A stretch of DNA of 64,000 bases from Zygaena filipendulae (taxonomy: Eukaryota > Arthropoda > Insecta > Lepidoptera > Zygaenidae), in NCBI GenBank assembly GCA_907165275.2, contig OU015672.1:2896501-2960500 (forward strand), written 5' to 3'. The notes below the pieces were generated by a model. That model was not told the DNA's origin. It did no database searches and saw only the letters and a program-made list of their open reading frames with translations. The position numbers were made by a program, and so were the translations under genes. Positions 22,694 to 33,523 of the stretch are shown here, piece after piece. How positions within the stretch are numbered: position 1 is the first letter of the stretch; each line of letters opens with the position of its first letter.

Positions 22694-22925
22694 TTACAAA
22701 AAAGTTACTTTTCGAGCTTTTGCATTAGCGAAATCATTAACAATGTCATTAACTTCAATTTTGATTTCGTGTTCAATACTTATTAACGATAAATTTGTCA
22801 ATCTACTTTGCGACAATCTTGATCTAAGGTAGTTTTTAATTATTTTTAGTTTAGAAAATGACCTTTCGCTATGTGCGACCGTGACTGGAAGTGTCAGGTA
22901 TATCCTCAGTGCTGTGGACTATTGG
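22694..22925 (-). pseudogene. hAT transposase C-terminal (dimerisation) fragment
   Basis: An open minus-strand frame ending at the TAA at 22694 reads 'LRIYLTLPVTVAHSERSFSK', 'LKIIKNYLRSRLSQSRLTNL' and 'VNDIVNDFANAKARKVTF'. This is the conserved C-terminal dimerisation block of hAT transposases of the ZMYM/DUF4371 type. Upstream parts are missing; a possible further exon-like piece ('VNQQQESEHCILSVSQIL') lies near 23100-23205. Confidence 0.75.
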
Positions 22926-23729
22926 CTTACTCAACTTGAACTCATGACGTGCAGCTGCCACTAATTGCTCCCTCACATCTGCAGCTGTAAGCTCCTTGGC
23001 GCCTGCTGTGTGTCGGCTTGCTGGGAAGTACTACATAGTAGGTACTCTGCGTGACTAGTTGAGCACTTGTGATAGCCCATTGTTGATCAATCAGACATGC
23101 CTGTAGTTAGTGCTTTGGCTATCATTCTGTGATATCCGTTCTAGGTGGCTAAGGATTTGTGATACAGACAGTATACAGTGCTCACTTTCTTGCTGTTGAT
23201 TCACCTAAAAGAAAAAAATATTTAATTACCTTCTAATAATATAAATAGTGTCGTACACTTTAGCCTGTTTTACATCAGCAAAAGCTGCTAGTCTATAAAT
23301 AATAATTAAAATTGTGTGTGTACAATAAAGAACACTAAACATAAACAAAAAAACAATATACAAAGTGGAGACGACAATACGACAATAAATGAAAACACCA
23401 GCAGTACTAATATATTCGAGTATAATGAAATTAACAAATAAGTCTTAAAATCGAAATAGAAAAAATATTTTTTTCGAACAAACCAAACAGGAATAAAATT
23501 GAAAAAGAAATGAACACCATTTATTATTATTGGTTCACTAACCTGTGATAAGTGCGGCAACAACGCGCGCGGTGTCATCTGACGAAATACCTACTCTCCG
23601 CGCCATGCACCCTAAATAAAACCAATCACACACAGAATCATACTAATAAGTACCTAATTGTTTAAAAATTATTAGGCACAAATCACAATCACTTCGTTTA
23701 ATCACTATGTGGGAGGCACCATAATTAAA
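22926..23729. other. No firm gene (about 800 bp)
   Basis: It may contain decayed upstream parts of the hAT gene (minus strand, 23090-23210, after a TTTTAG acceptor). The rest is AT-rich and non-coding. Confidence 0.3.
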
Positions 23730-24834
23730 TTAAATTTTTAGATTTTCAATATGTCCGCCATCAGCCTGAATGCACAAATTACAACGTCTTATGATGTTAT
23801 TCCGAACTCTTCTTAAGAGATTGCCATTAGCAGCCATGTCCTTTAATTTATCGAAAGACCTAATTATTCTATTTTTTATGTCATCTACAGTTGATACGTC
23901 TGTTGCATAAACGTCATTTTTTACATAACCCCACAGAAAAAAGTCTAATGGCGTGAGGTCCGGTGACCTTACTGGCCATCGCGATGGTCCATAACGGCCA
24001 ATCCATTGTTCTCCGAACATCTGAGACAAACGGTTTCTGGCAGACACCACAGAGTGTGCCGGGGCTCCATCTAACTGGTACCACATCTGGCGGTACGCGT
24101 CAAGCGAAATCTGGTCCGGATACTCGGCAACAGGTCCTTCAAGAAGTTCTAAAAACTTTGCAGCATTCAAATTGCCATCAATAAAAACTGGACCAATTAT
24201 GGCATTCCTGTGTATGTCAGCCCATACGTTTAAAGCAAATCTGTACTGGTGCGAAGTCTCCCGTGTTAAATGTGGATTCACGCGGCTCCAGTACCGTAGA
24301 TTTTGTCTGTTCCATAAACCATTCCTAGTGAACGTACTTTCGTCAGTTCACATCACGTTGTAAAGGAAGTTTGAGTCATCTGAATGTTTTTGTAACAACC
24401 AGCGACAAAAGGCTTCTCTAACAGACTTGTCTCTCGGTAACAACGCTTGAACTTTCTTGTACTTATAAGGCCGTCGTTTGTCGCGTTTTAAGATTTTATG
24501 TATTGTCTTGTGGTTCACACGAAAATGTCGAGCTGCCCTACGCAGATTACACGTCGGGTTACGTGCAAAATAAGTTACGACTTGTTCTTCTAGAGAGCGT
24601 CTAGGGTTGTACTTGACGTGGTGGAGCGTTATACGAAGAATGCGGGATTAGAGATTGATTTTCGCGTAACCTCTGGAGAGCTCTCACAATAATGCGGCCG
24701 TTGGTAGGACAAACACGGGAATTCCCATACCTCTCTCGATATGTTCTTATAGCCAAAGAGACGTTTCGGTGGCATTCCCCGTAAATTAAAATCATATCAG
24801 TGTACTCCGAAGCTGTGTAAGAGTATCTAGGCAT
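23730..24834 (-). pseudogene. Second DD41D mariner transposase, disrupted
   Basis: Starts at ATG 24834 ('MPRYSYTASEYTDMILIYGE'), stops near 24602, and continues one base out of frame with 'SLEEQVVTYFARNPTCNLRR'. It meets a TGA just before 'TDESTFTRNGLW', in place of the usual Trp. It then runs open to 23730 with 'YQLDGAPAHSVVSARNRL' and 'LTPLDFFLWG'. The spacing between the second and third Asp is again 41 residues. It is clearly diverged from the copy at 19527-20642, so it is another family of the same group, broken by one frameshift and one stop. Confidence 0.8.
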
Positions 24835-25335
24835 TGTGAAAACACTAAGTAGGTATTTAAGTGTCTAAATTTACATTATTCACTTAAAAATTAGGAATAC
24901 GATATTCTAAGTTACGTATCCTCATTCACTATAAAAATAAAGCGTCATATTTCTTGCAATGCATACTTATAAGCGTTTTAAAATTTAAATGAAAATGTCA
25001 ATTAATCACAATTTACAATGCAAACTAAAACAACCGGCGGATAAACTCGTGCGCGTTAAAACAAACACTATGTCGCGTGGCGCGTGCGACGTCACAGGAC
25101 AATGGCGACCCACTGACCTACATTTCTCAGATATGACAAACATAATTAAAAATTGCTTACATTTCAATAAATAGGTACCTAATCATATTTCACAGGCGGC
25201 GCGAAGCGAGCCGGCACTCGGCAGCCGTAGGTATCTATCGACAACAAACCGAAAGAAATGGTCGAGCGCGATATACTAGCCCACTAAGGATTCCGTATAA
25301 GCATAATTAATTAATAGTACCTACTTATTGGTATT
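24835..25335. other. No gene seen
   Basis: Probably the 5' flank of the DD41D copy. A GC-rich patch at 25040-25100 ('gtcgcgtggcgcgtgcgacg') and another at 25190-25275 stand out from AT-rich surroundings. No supported coding feature. Confidence 0.3.
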
Positions 25336-25507
25336 ATTTATTTTTCATGGCAGATTCTACAATAACACGCAATCTGTGAAAATTACAGCTAGACATTTCT
25401 TACCGTCACCGAGTTAGAAATTTATTTTTCATGGCGGATTTTACAATAATACACGATCTGTGAAAATTACAGCTAGACATTAATTCTTTCCGTCACCGAG
25501 TTAAAAA
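25336..25507. repeat. 84-bp tandem duplication
   Basis: Copy 1 from 25336, copy 2 from 25420. Both contain 'atttatttttcatggc', 'gtgaaaattacagctagaca' and 'ccgtcaccgagtta' with several differences, so the duplication is not recent. Confidence 0.75.
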
Positions 25508-25759
25508 CTTGTGATAGATGGATAAATAGACAATCTATAGCTAAAAATGATGATACCTAAGCTCACAATCAGCTGTAATAAATCTAATAAATAAGCTTAT
25601 TTTTGTAGAAAAATTACAATAGTTTTAAATGCAAAAAGGCCTTAGCTACTGAACCCTGAAAACCCGAGAATTTCGACCGCTTTGATTTCTTTCGCACTTA
25701 TGTAGATACCTAGTTTTTGGTTGACACTAGTGCGTAAGTTTATAAATGAATCATCATAT

Positions 25760-26229
25760 TTATCTATCATATTTGTTAAAGTTGCCAATTTGACCATAAT
25801 TTATACAAGAATAAATTAAACAATCAAAAAAGAAATTCTTACCACTAATACAATCAACTACACTTATACAATTTTTTTTGGGCACCTTCTTATCAACTAA
25901 ATAGTACACATTTTTCAAAAAAGTAAATACATCGATTTTATCATTATTAAATTGATGATACAATAATTCTTCTAACACATTTAAAGAGTCAATAAGATTA
26001 TAATAATAAGATCCCACACTATTCCATGGTGCTACGTAAATAAGTTTATTCATTGAAATTTTGCGAGTTCTCAAAAATATTTCCCTATATGAAAGATCAA
26101 CAATGTTTTGATTAATATTATGAAAGCAGGTGGTAAGTATCGCCTTGTTCTTAGGCATATACTTAAAGGGACCATTAGTCCAATGGCCCGTATACAGGAT
26201 GTTTTTGGTCGGAGTAATGATGAAAGACT
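25760..26229 (-). pseudogene. Endogenised parvovirus-type NS1 helicase fragment
   Basis: From about 26229 down to a stop at 25760 the frame reads through 'TGHWTNGPFKYMPKNKAIL', 'NSVGSYYYNLIDSLNVLEEL' and 'KNCISVVDCISGKNFFFD', then 'INYGQIGNFNKYD', and ends. The GKN-FFFD segment in this context resembles the Walker A region of parvovirus/densovirus NS1 superfamily-3 helicases, which have an unusual 'GKN' form in some lineages. The fragment stops before the Walker B region. The same frame continues upstream to 26392, but there it overlaps the 413-codon ORF and looks like a chance extension. The virus group is inferred; I could not compare it with references. Confidence 0.5.
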
Positions 26230-27471
26230 CTAGGAATTTTTCCAACCTGTTGGAGCCTTTTTCTCCAACTTTACTCCTTCCACCTTTAGAACTTGTTTGG
26301 TCAACTCGTTCCGAAGTTTCATCACCGCCTTGTGCGCACGGGATTCCGGCCCAGAGACTACTCCCAAGCAACTGAATGTCCGTTTTGTCCAATATTGATT
26401 TTTTGCCAAGCGCACACAGTCTTTAAAGGGGTACATTTCTAGCTTTACGATCATCGACCCACGCTCTCCCGGCGACGATATACTGATAAATCCGTCTCCG
26501 TCCTTTACTAAGATACTCTGACAGATTTTGCCAGTACTGGACACCAAGGAGTGAGCCCGGACATGATTGGCGACCATAAAGGAAAAGTCCTCGTCGTTCA
26601 GCTGGTCTTCGGGGTCGCTCTCTGATGTTACGCTCGTCTTCCGCTTCCGTTTTGGCGCCCTGATTTCCACCTCCGGCTCGGACTCCTCCTCTACGGTCTT
26701 CAGCTTGGTCTTCTTGAATAAACTTCCCATTTCGTATTCGTCGTCCGAACTTACTATTTTCGGCTTCGAAGAGACTGACCTCCCCTTCTGGAACGTCACA
26801 TGTTTGGGATGGGATCCATTAGTCGATTTCTTCGACATTGCTGGCGGTAGTTGTGTATTCTCTGAGACGTTGGATGTGGAGGCACCTGCATGTTGATCCA
26901 CTATAGGCGCAATCGTGGATGACATGCAAGTGCTTCTCATGCTCTGCAATAATGAAGATGCCGGGAATGTTGTATCTTCGTCCTCCTGGTCCTCTATTGT
27001 TTCCTCTCTTTTTTCCAGTTCCATCAACACCGTGGAGTAATGGTCGAATAATGCAGCGTCTAAATCGCTCTCCCAGTCCATCTTCTGGACTTTCCCATAC
27101 GTCGTGCACAATCCTTCGTTTAAACACCACTTCTCGAAAATGCCGTACGAACATTCGGTGAGTGGTTTCTCTTGTTTCTTCATCCAAATGAAGAACTCCT
27201 TCATTATCCTTTGAAGTGCTTGGCCCACATTGAATAGCTTCATGTTCTTCGTCCTCAGAGCTGTGTCGTTTATTATCTTCAAAAAATGTTTCATTACCCG
27301 CAAAGTTTTTTCGGCTTGCCAAAAATTGGCTAACCATACGATTAAACCGGACGTCATAATCGCCTTCTTCTGAGCTGCTACTAGAGTCTTCCCTTTGGAG
27401 AGCTTCTTTTTCTTGGCGGCAGGTTCAACTTCCAGAACATATTGCGCTATGTACTTATTATGTGGAAGCAA
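26230..27471 (-). CDS. Unrecognised 413-codon ORF, lysine-rich, GC-richer than surroundings
   Basis: I do not recognise it. Residues 1-150 are mainly helical and basic (KKKK near 19, 'VWLANFWQAEKTLRVMKHFL'). Residues 155-330 are low-complexity with acidic runs, Ser/Thr clusters and a 'PKRKRK' stretch that could be a nuclear localisation signal. Residues 330-400 look globular ('SFMVANHVRAHSLVSSTGKI', 'RTFSCLGVVSG'). Base composition is visibly GC-richer than the flanks and the frame is unbroken over 1.2 kb. It abuts the parvovirus-type fragment at 26230 on the same strand, so it could be another gene of the same integrated virus or an unrelated element. No promoter was identified. Confidence 0.45.
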   Translation of the reverse strand: MLPHNKYIAQYVLEVEPAAKKKKLSKGKTLVAAQKKAIMTSGLIVWLANFWQAEKTLRVMKHFLKIINDTALRTKNMKLFNVGQALQRIMKEFFIWMKKQEKPLTECSYGIFEKWCLNEGLCTTYGKVQKMDWESDLDAALFDHYSTVLMELEKREETIEDQEDEDTTFPASSLLQSMRSTCMSSTIAPIVDQHAGASTSNVSENTQLPPAMSKKSTNGSHPKHVTFQKGRSVSSKPKIVSSDDEYEMGSLFKKTKLKTVEEESEPEVEIRAPKRKRKTSVTSESDPEDQLNDEDFSFMVANHVRAHSLVSSTGKICQSILVKDGDGFISISSPGERGSMIVKLEMYPFKDCVRLAKNQYWTKRTFSCLGVVSGPESRAHKAVMKLRNELTKQVLKVEGVKLEKKAPTGWKNS

Positions 27472-28879
27472 TACTTCATCTTATGGCTCGAACGGTCGGT
27501 CGGTACAATATGCATTAATCGACATCGGAAAATAGTAATATTTGGCGAAAATTTTGGAAGTAGCCAACTGGCAACGTGGCGTATTTGTATCGATACGGAG
27601 GTTGTTAACCTATGCGTGATAAGTTCGTTACCTATTAGGAAAAATACAGGATGATGAAATATTTATAAATGAGAAATTGTGTCCAGCGGCTAAACTAATG
27701 AATATTTTTGATTGAATTTTTGTATGCAGATTACGAACATTGTTACATATACGGATTTTAATTTATTGTCGTATTGTCGTCTCCAATTTGTATATCTTAC
27801 ATTTTCACTGTAATCAACTTCCAAATACACTGGTCATCAAAAATATAAGGCCCCTCATCAGCTGTAGATTGGTCTATTTATATTTGAATCCGAAAGTTCC
27901 TTTGAAAATGTGGAAATAATTTGGCTACTTATGGGTGTATGAATCTACAATAATCAATAGACCAAAAAATTACTTGTGTCACCAGTGGATCAACTTGTAT
28001 AGCTAATACTTATTCCATCCACAACACGCTCCCAGTTCAAACTGTTCCCTCGACCCAAAAGTACGCCGCGCCGCCACGGCAAAAATTCTTAAGTTTATGA
28101 GCAAATCAAATATGTTAGATTGTAAATTGGGACCACAATGTAAAATATCATTGAGATTTTTCCCGGACGAGGTAAGAAACTTTCTATTTCAGAAACTTCC
28201 AAGTCTGTGAAAGGACCACCACCCGTTCTTCAGCCCGCTTTATTTATTAGCCTGTTTTTCCTTATGAATTTGTTTGCCCTTGTAGTCCCCACTCAGTACT
28301 AGAGATTAAACAGTTAATAAAAATACCTCATAAGCAATTATGATACACTTATTTATACTAATATTATTAAAAGCAAAATGAGGGATCCACTAGTTACCCT
28401 TGACTAATATAAAACAAAGTCCTCAGCCGCGTCTGTCTGTCTCTATTCGCGATAAACTCAAAGACCGCTGAACGGACCCTAAAAAAATATTTTGATTACT
28501 TATAATAACCCGATAAAGCACTGTTGAAGAGTTCTAGAGATTGCTGGAAGGGTTCTAGAGACTGATTATTGTAAAAAAATTGTACTTGAGGCTTATTAAA
28601 TCCGATTACTGGCTCTGGCAACACTAGTGGGAACTGGTTGACGTAATTTTAGCTTTTGAGAAACCCATCACCCAGTCACTTTTAGCGATGTACTGAACCG
28701 GTGCAGGATGTCATTCAGCTTGGCCTACTCAAAAATTAACTTTCGAAGACCAATCATAGTCGTATCATTATGAATATTCATTCAAAAATAACAGTTGAAA
28801 GTTAGTATTACTTCTTAATTATGCGAAATTTCGTTTGCAAGATACACTATCAAAGTAGCCAAGCCACCACCACTGCAAA
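27472..28879. other. No gene seen (1.4 kb), one dispersed repeat
   Basis: AT-rich. Near 27833 'ctggtcatcaaaaatataag' resembles a Tc1-type end. 28356-28600 ('ctaatattattaaaagcaaa' to 'cgctgaacggaccc') looks like a complement-strand copy of the same type of dispersed repeat as 9636-9836. Nothing coding. Confidence 0.35.
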
Positions 28880-29685
28880 TTAAATATTCAATGTGTTTAT
28901 ACTCACTTTTTCATATGCTACGATACTCGATTGATTCTGGAGCTGTATCTTCTAATTTCGCGCAACCCAACTGTTTCCATGAGTATCGATATATTTAAAC
29001 AGAAAATTAAGCATTTGAATAGGCCTTCACGTTGTGTATAAAAACCACAAATTAAATATATTTTTTTGTCAACACGAATTACATTGTGGGTAGTTGTCGT
29101 TGGTTCACCGACGATGGACGATGACCATTTCAGACCATTTTATTTAAAAAACTATTTATATTTGATGTTAATACGTCACTACACCAATCACTTATTTTCG
29201 TAAAGAATTTTCGAGATGCCATGGCGACGTCGCCGGCTACGTAGCCATGGCTACCTTAGCTACATGAAGTAGAAAGAGGCTAATCAGTTGTCTCGTTAAA
29301 TATTCACTGTGTTTATACTCACTTCATATGCTATGATAGTCCATTGATTCTGGAGTTGTATCTTCTAATTCCGCGCAACCCAATTGTATCCATTAGTATC
29401 GATATTTAAACAGAAAATTAAGCATTTGAATAGGTTGTGTATAAAAACCACCAATTAAATATATTTTTTGTCAACACGAATTACATTGTGGGTAGTTTGT
29501 CGTTGGTTCACCGACGATGAACGATAACCATTTCATTTTAATAACTATTTATTTTTAATGTAAATACGTCACTACACCAATCACTTATTTTCGTAAAGAA
29601 TTTTCAAGATGCCATGGCGACGTTGCCGCCTACGTAGCCATAACCTCAGTTACATAAAGTAGGAAGAGGCTAATCAGTTATCTCA
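28880..29685. repeat. Direct tandem duplication of about 400 bp
   Basis: Copy 1 is 28880-29296 and copy 2 is 29297-29685. Both run from 'taaatattca' through 'ctgtatcttctaattyc', 'tatcgatat', 'gacgatg' and 'catcacttattttcgtaaag' (with small differences) to 'gaggctaatcagtt'. They differ by scattered substitutions and several short indels. No ORF is shared, so a satellite-like or duplicated MITE unit is likely. Confidence 0.8.
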
Positions 29686-30121
29686 CCCCTCGTATCGAAA
29701 ATGGACGCTACGTGCTCAGAAGAAATCACATTTACGAGTATTTATCTAAAATAGAGGAACCATTAGAAATTGTTGTCAGTGCATTCGGAGACTAAGCATA
29801 GCCCAAGGATGAAATTTCAGGCTGCCCTCTACGAGTGAAATATCCATGAACGTAGCTCCGAGACGGTAGTTCTTGATTTAAGGTCGTAGGCTCTGCCCAT
29901 GGTGGGTAGTTTCATAACCTCCGCGACGTGAGTGGAATACCCGGTTATAGCTTCGAGTTGGCGGATATGGTGGTTGTGTGTGACCAAAAGTTTCGTGTAA
30001 CGTATTTTTAGTAGGCACAGTGCGGGTTTCTTCATCGAGAACAGACATTATTTTCATTTTAGTTTCTATTCGAGACTAATTAACAAAATGTTTTTTAAAT
30101 CGAAATTAAAAATTATTTATT
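29686..30121. other. No gene seen
   Basis: A minus ORF of 68 codons at 29829-30035 ('ALCLLKIRYTKLLVTHNHHI') has no recognisable relatives and unclear support. The rest is non-coding. Confidence 0.3.
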
Positions 30122-30325
30122 ACTAGCTGTCCCCCGCGCTTTTACCCACGGTAATTGCTGAGTTCCCGCGGTAATTCCAGAATAAAATATAAATATAAAC
30201 CATCCTCATGAATCATTATCTATTGGTGAAAACCGCATGAAAATTCGTTGCGTAGTTTTAGAGATCTAACCATACATAGGGATTAGATACAGACAGACAG
30301 CGGGAAGCGAATTTGTTTTATAGTA
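30122..30325 (+). repeat. Lepidopteran dispersed repeat (LINE-tail/SINE-like)
   Basis: Begins 'actagctgtcccccgcgctt', includes 'aaattcgttgcgtagtttta' and 'cagacagacagcgggaagcg', and ends in an AT-rich tail. This is the typical dispersed repeat of moth genomes. Followed by a TA microsatellite at 30393-30414. Confidence 0.55.
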
Positions 30326-30392
30326 TAAACTATAAAGTGACTTAGAATCGGCAGGTACAATCACTTATAATCGTCAGCAGGTTCTTAAAATT

Positions 30393-30430
30393 AAGTATAT
30401 ATATATATATATATAATAATAAAATAATAT
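30393..30430. repeat. TA/AAT simple repeat
   Basis: About eleven TA units followed by AATAATAAAATAATATAA. It lies just after the dispersed repeat at 30122-30325. Confidence 0.85.
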
Positions 30431-30738
30431 AATCTTCTTTTTCTTTAAATAAAGGGGATGGCCCAAATATCATACATTATAAACCCAGAATTGACAGCAA
30501 TGATATGTGTACCAACGGGTTGACTATAATAGACATTTGAAGGTACCAAAAGGACAACCCTGAAATCCGTGGGATACAGGAGCTATACATATACATTCTA
30601 AATAAAAAATAAACATGTATATACATTAAAAATAGTGTAATTGTGTGTAATTGTGGGTTATTGTTGTTTCGTTTTCATGCTACGGGTTCAGTGGAAAAAA
30701 AAAAGGAAATGTAGGCATATATCTTTCATTTATTTTTA
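30431..30738. other. No gene seen
   Basis: AT-rich, with an A10 run near 30695. No supported feature. Confidence 0.3.
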
Positions 30739-31490
30739 CTATAATTCTAAATCAATACACATCGTGTCTAAAAATCCTGCAGGTTGATTTAAGTTTTCTT
30801 CATATCTGGCCCAGGACAAGTAATATATTATCGAAATAATGTAGGCACAACTTTCTAATGTGCAGCGGCCATGAATGCAACTACAACAATATTCTGAGAT
30901 TGCATGGCGATTGTAGAGTATATAGCAATAATAAGTTCTTGATTGAACGTGTCTCGATTGAATTAGGCACCTTATTAACATGTTTCCCTCTCGTCATTGA
31001 TGTTTACTGTGTTGGGTTGTCTATACACTTCCATAGAATACACGCCAGTTTCTCTAGCATGTTCGAAGCAGTACGATCTTCAGCCAGCTTCACATGATAC
31101 GTTCCAATTGCTAAAATACGCATCTCATCGTAGGTCATTCTAGGAAAATCTTCAAATACTGTTGCCTCCATTCTCTGAAACGCAATGTTTTTTTGTGTGT
31201 TTAGATGTCGTTCATCAACGTAATCAGCCAGTAGGTTTAGCCTAGCCTACTTACATTTCGATCTATTCATTCTAAAAAGATTTCAGTCAGAGAATTATCA
31301 TTGTAGCTCTGTTGGGTTGTGTTGATCAGCGCTGCAGCTATTTTAAAATCCGTCATTGCATTAGGCAGAGCAATATTAAAAATATCTGTGTCGCAATATC
31401 TTAAAGTTCTGCTTTATTCTCCCATTGATGGTTTTTACCACCCATCTGCCATAGTTACCAATCTTGATTTATTTACTTATATACATTATG
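30739..31490 (-). pseudogene. Degraded DDE_Tnp_4-type transposase with SWIM-like C-terminus
   Basis: Three blocks in the right order on the minus strand. 'GRWVVKTINGRIKQNFKI' followed by 'FKIAAALINTTQQSYNDN' (31320-31470) is like the end of an IS5-type DDE core. 'VFEDFPRMTYDEMRILAIG' and 'TYHVKLAEDRTASN' come next (31060-31175). 'EYCCSCIHGRCTLESCAYI' with 'SIIYYLSWARYEENLNQP' (30765-30900) is a CxC...C-H-type zinc pattern seen in SWIM-tailed transposon proteins. Stops and frame changes separate them. Identified only by block order; the family name is tentative. Confidence 0.5.
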
Positions 31491-32027
31491 TCGACATCTC
31501 ACGAGCATAGATAAATGATGCATTGCTGTTTTAATGATATTATAAGTGTACGCTTATATTAAATATCCATAATAACTAAAGAAATATAAACGGTAAAATA
31601 GCTGATATCCCACAGTTTTTGCTTTAAATACAAACTTTTTTTAAGTGCACAATAAAACCACTCAGACCGCACTTAAGAAGTTTTTGTCGACTCTGGGTTT
31701 TTTTTTCGGGTCATCCCTTATTTCGTGTACATTTTACTGGCGACGTCGCCAGCGTGCCAAGTATCCAGTCTGCAAAAATGATTCGAGTTGTGGCTACGCT
31801 TCCAAATTGGCTACGTTGCCAAACCGTGGCATTATGATAAAATATAAAAAACTCTGTTTTTTGTACCAAATAGGTAATATCCAATTTTGTATAATCCTCC
31901 CATCTTTGATTTTAAAACTCTATCTGCATATCCTTTAGTACTTTTATCGACTTTATATTTCCAGGATCAGTGCGTCAATATTTACATCGGCGACCGCTTG
32001 GGCCGACGCGTCCAAAGAGTATACATA
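31491..32027. other. No gene seen, one GC palindrome
   Basis: Contains 'ctggcgacgtcgccag' (31737-31752), a perfect 16-base palindrome whose core (ggcgacgtcgcc) also occurs in the tandem duplication near 29225. The rest is non-coding. Confidence 0.35.
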
Positions 32028-32938
32028 CAGCCTTGGCCATAATTATTTTCCACTCATGTAAAATCCTAATAACTTGTAATTCTATTGCATTCAAGTGAAA
32101 TAAAAAATACCAGTTTATGAAAATGGAAATTTTTATTAAATGAAATTAATATTTTGTGGAAAAACCTTTTCCTTTAAGAACAACAGTTATTCTTTTTGGT
32201 AAACTCGACACTAAGCGTTGACATTCTTGTGGAGTGATGGTCTGCCACTCCTGAATTAAAACATTTTTTAGCGATTCCTTTGATGTGACAGAGTGCTCCC
32301 TAATCTTGCGCTTTAGTATTGACCAAAGCTGTTCAATTGGGTTGAGGTCCGGTGACTGAGGCGGCCAATCCAGAAGCTGAACTCCATTATCTGAGAACCA
32401 CTTCATTGTCACTCGCGACTTGTGACACGGCGCGTTGTCTTGCTGGAAACGGATTCCATCCATGTTGGTATCACCGAACATTGTATTAAAAGACGGTGCC
32501 AGGGCGGTTTCCAGTACATAGATGTATTTTTTTGAATCCATTCCGCCCTGATACACTACGATTTCGCCCACTCTATTTGCCGACATACAACCCCATACCA
32601 TTATACTTCCTCCTCCGTGTTTTACGGTTGGTACCACACATTCTGGCTTGTATTCTTCACGCACTCTACGTCTGACATAGGTCGCACCCGCGGTACCAAA
32701 GACCTGAAATTATGTATTACAATAGTAAGTAAACTTTAAACAATCAAAATTTATTCCTTTGTAAATATGTATACCTAGCTGTTATTATAGTCACTTTTCA
32801 AATTAATGTAATATTCATAAAATGAATATACCTCGAAGTTACATTCGTCCGACCACACGATATTCGAACAATCCTCCTCAGTGAAATTTTTATGTTCCAT
32901 GCACCACTGCAAACGCTTCTTTTTATTATTCTCTGATA
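32028..32938 (-). pseudogene. Tc1-like DD34E transposase, 5'-truncated, with an intron
   Basis: The C-terminal two thirds of a Tc1-family transposase. The upstream exon reads 'NKKKRLQWCMEHKNFTEED' and 'IVWSDECNFE' (first Asp). A GT/AG intron of about 128 bp (near 32831 to 32704) follows, and then 'VFGTAGATYVRRRVREEYKP' and an open frame to 32146. That frame has 'IRFQQDNAPCHKS' (second Asp) and 'SPDLNPIEQLWSILKRK' (Glu). The end CAGCCTTGGCCATAATTATT (from 32028, next to TA) is a Tc1-type terminal repeat. The N-terminal DNA-binding domain and the other terminal repeat are missing; homology stops at about 32938, where a LINE fragment begins. Confidence 0.8.
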
Positions 32939-32944
32939 GTCAGG

Positions 32945-33190
32945 GTTTCTTTCTTGCTTTGCAGCCTTTGAGCCCGGCATTAGTTCAAGTGAAGCTGGTT
33001 CACCAACCGGGATCACACTGGGTGAGCTGATTCTACAAGCTGGACATTTCCATGCGGCTCTGCGCTCAGGACCAAGTTTACGATACCCGGCCTCTGATAT
33101 GTTGGCACAGGAGAAGTCCATGTGCCTTTTGCATGATCCACAGTGCACACCGTCGTTAAAGCCAGCATTACACAATGCACACGTCTTCAT
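32945..33190 (-). pseudogene. LINE ORF1-type PHD zinc-finger fragment
   Basis: From ATG 33190: 'MKTCALCNAGFNDGVHCGSC', 'HMDFSCANISEAGYRKLGPE' and 'WKCPACR'. This is a Cys4-His-Cys3-like PHD finger typical of the first ORF (gag-like) of lepidopteran non-LTR retrotransposons. The frame runs into the truncated Tc1 element after about 80 residues, so only the N-terminus remains. Confidence 0.6.
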
Positions 33191-33523
33191 GTTTTAAGAT
33201 AGTAAAGTATTGAATATCGAAAACAAAAATTGAACCAAAGGTTGACAACCCCGAGACTTAGAACGTAAAGATCGCACGTCTTATCTAAACAACAGTTCGA
33301 TGCTGACTGAACGATGTGGACAGTTAACTAATTTTGAAATTTCTACTTTGTTTTTTCTTCATTACTTTGTTCATTACTTTCAGAAATCACTTTTTTTTTA
33401 GGTATTTTTAGGTTTTCCTTTTTCAAAGAAATAACAAAACATCGAATTATATTAATTTACTTTATATTATTAAAATCAAAATACATATATTTAGCAGGAA
33501 AATTAAAATAAATAATCGCATAC
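33191..33523. other. No gene seen
   Basis: AT-rich, non-coding; may include 5' UTR of the LINE fragment. Confidence 0.3.

Noticed and set aside
23306..23578. Hydrophobic 90-codon minus ORF
   Set aside because: Phe/Leu/Val-rich from A/T-rich sequence, no neighbours or motifs; looks like chance.
26819..27337. 172-codon minus-strand ORF inside the 413-codon ORF
   Set aside because: Out of frame with the longer ORF in GC-richer DNA where chance ORFs are common. Its composition (Arg/Glu/His-rich, no domain) looks like a shadow. Mentioned only as a test for overlapping coding.
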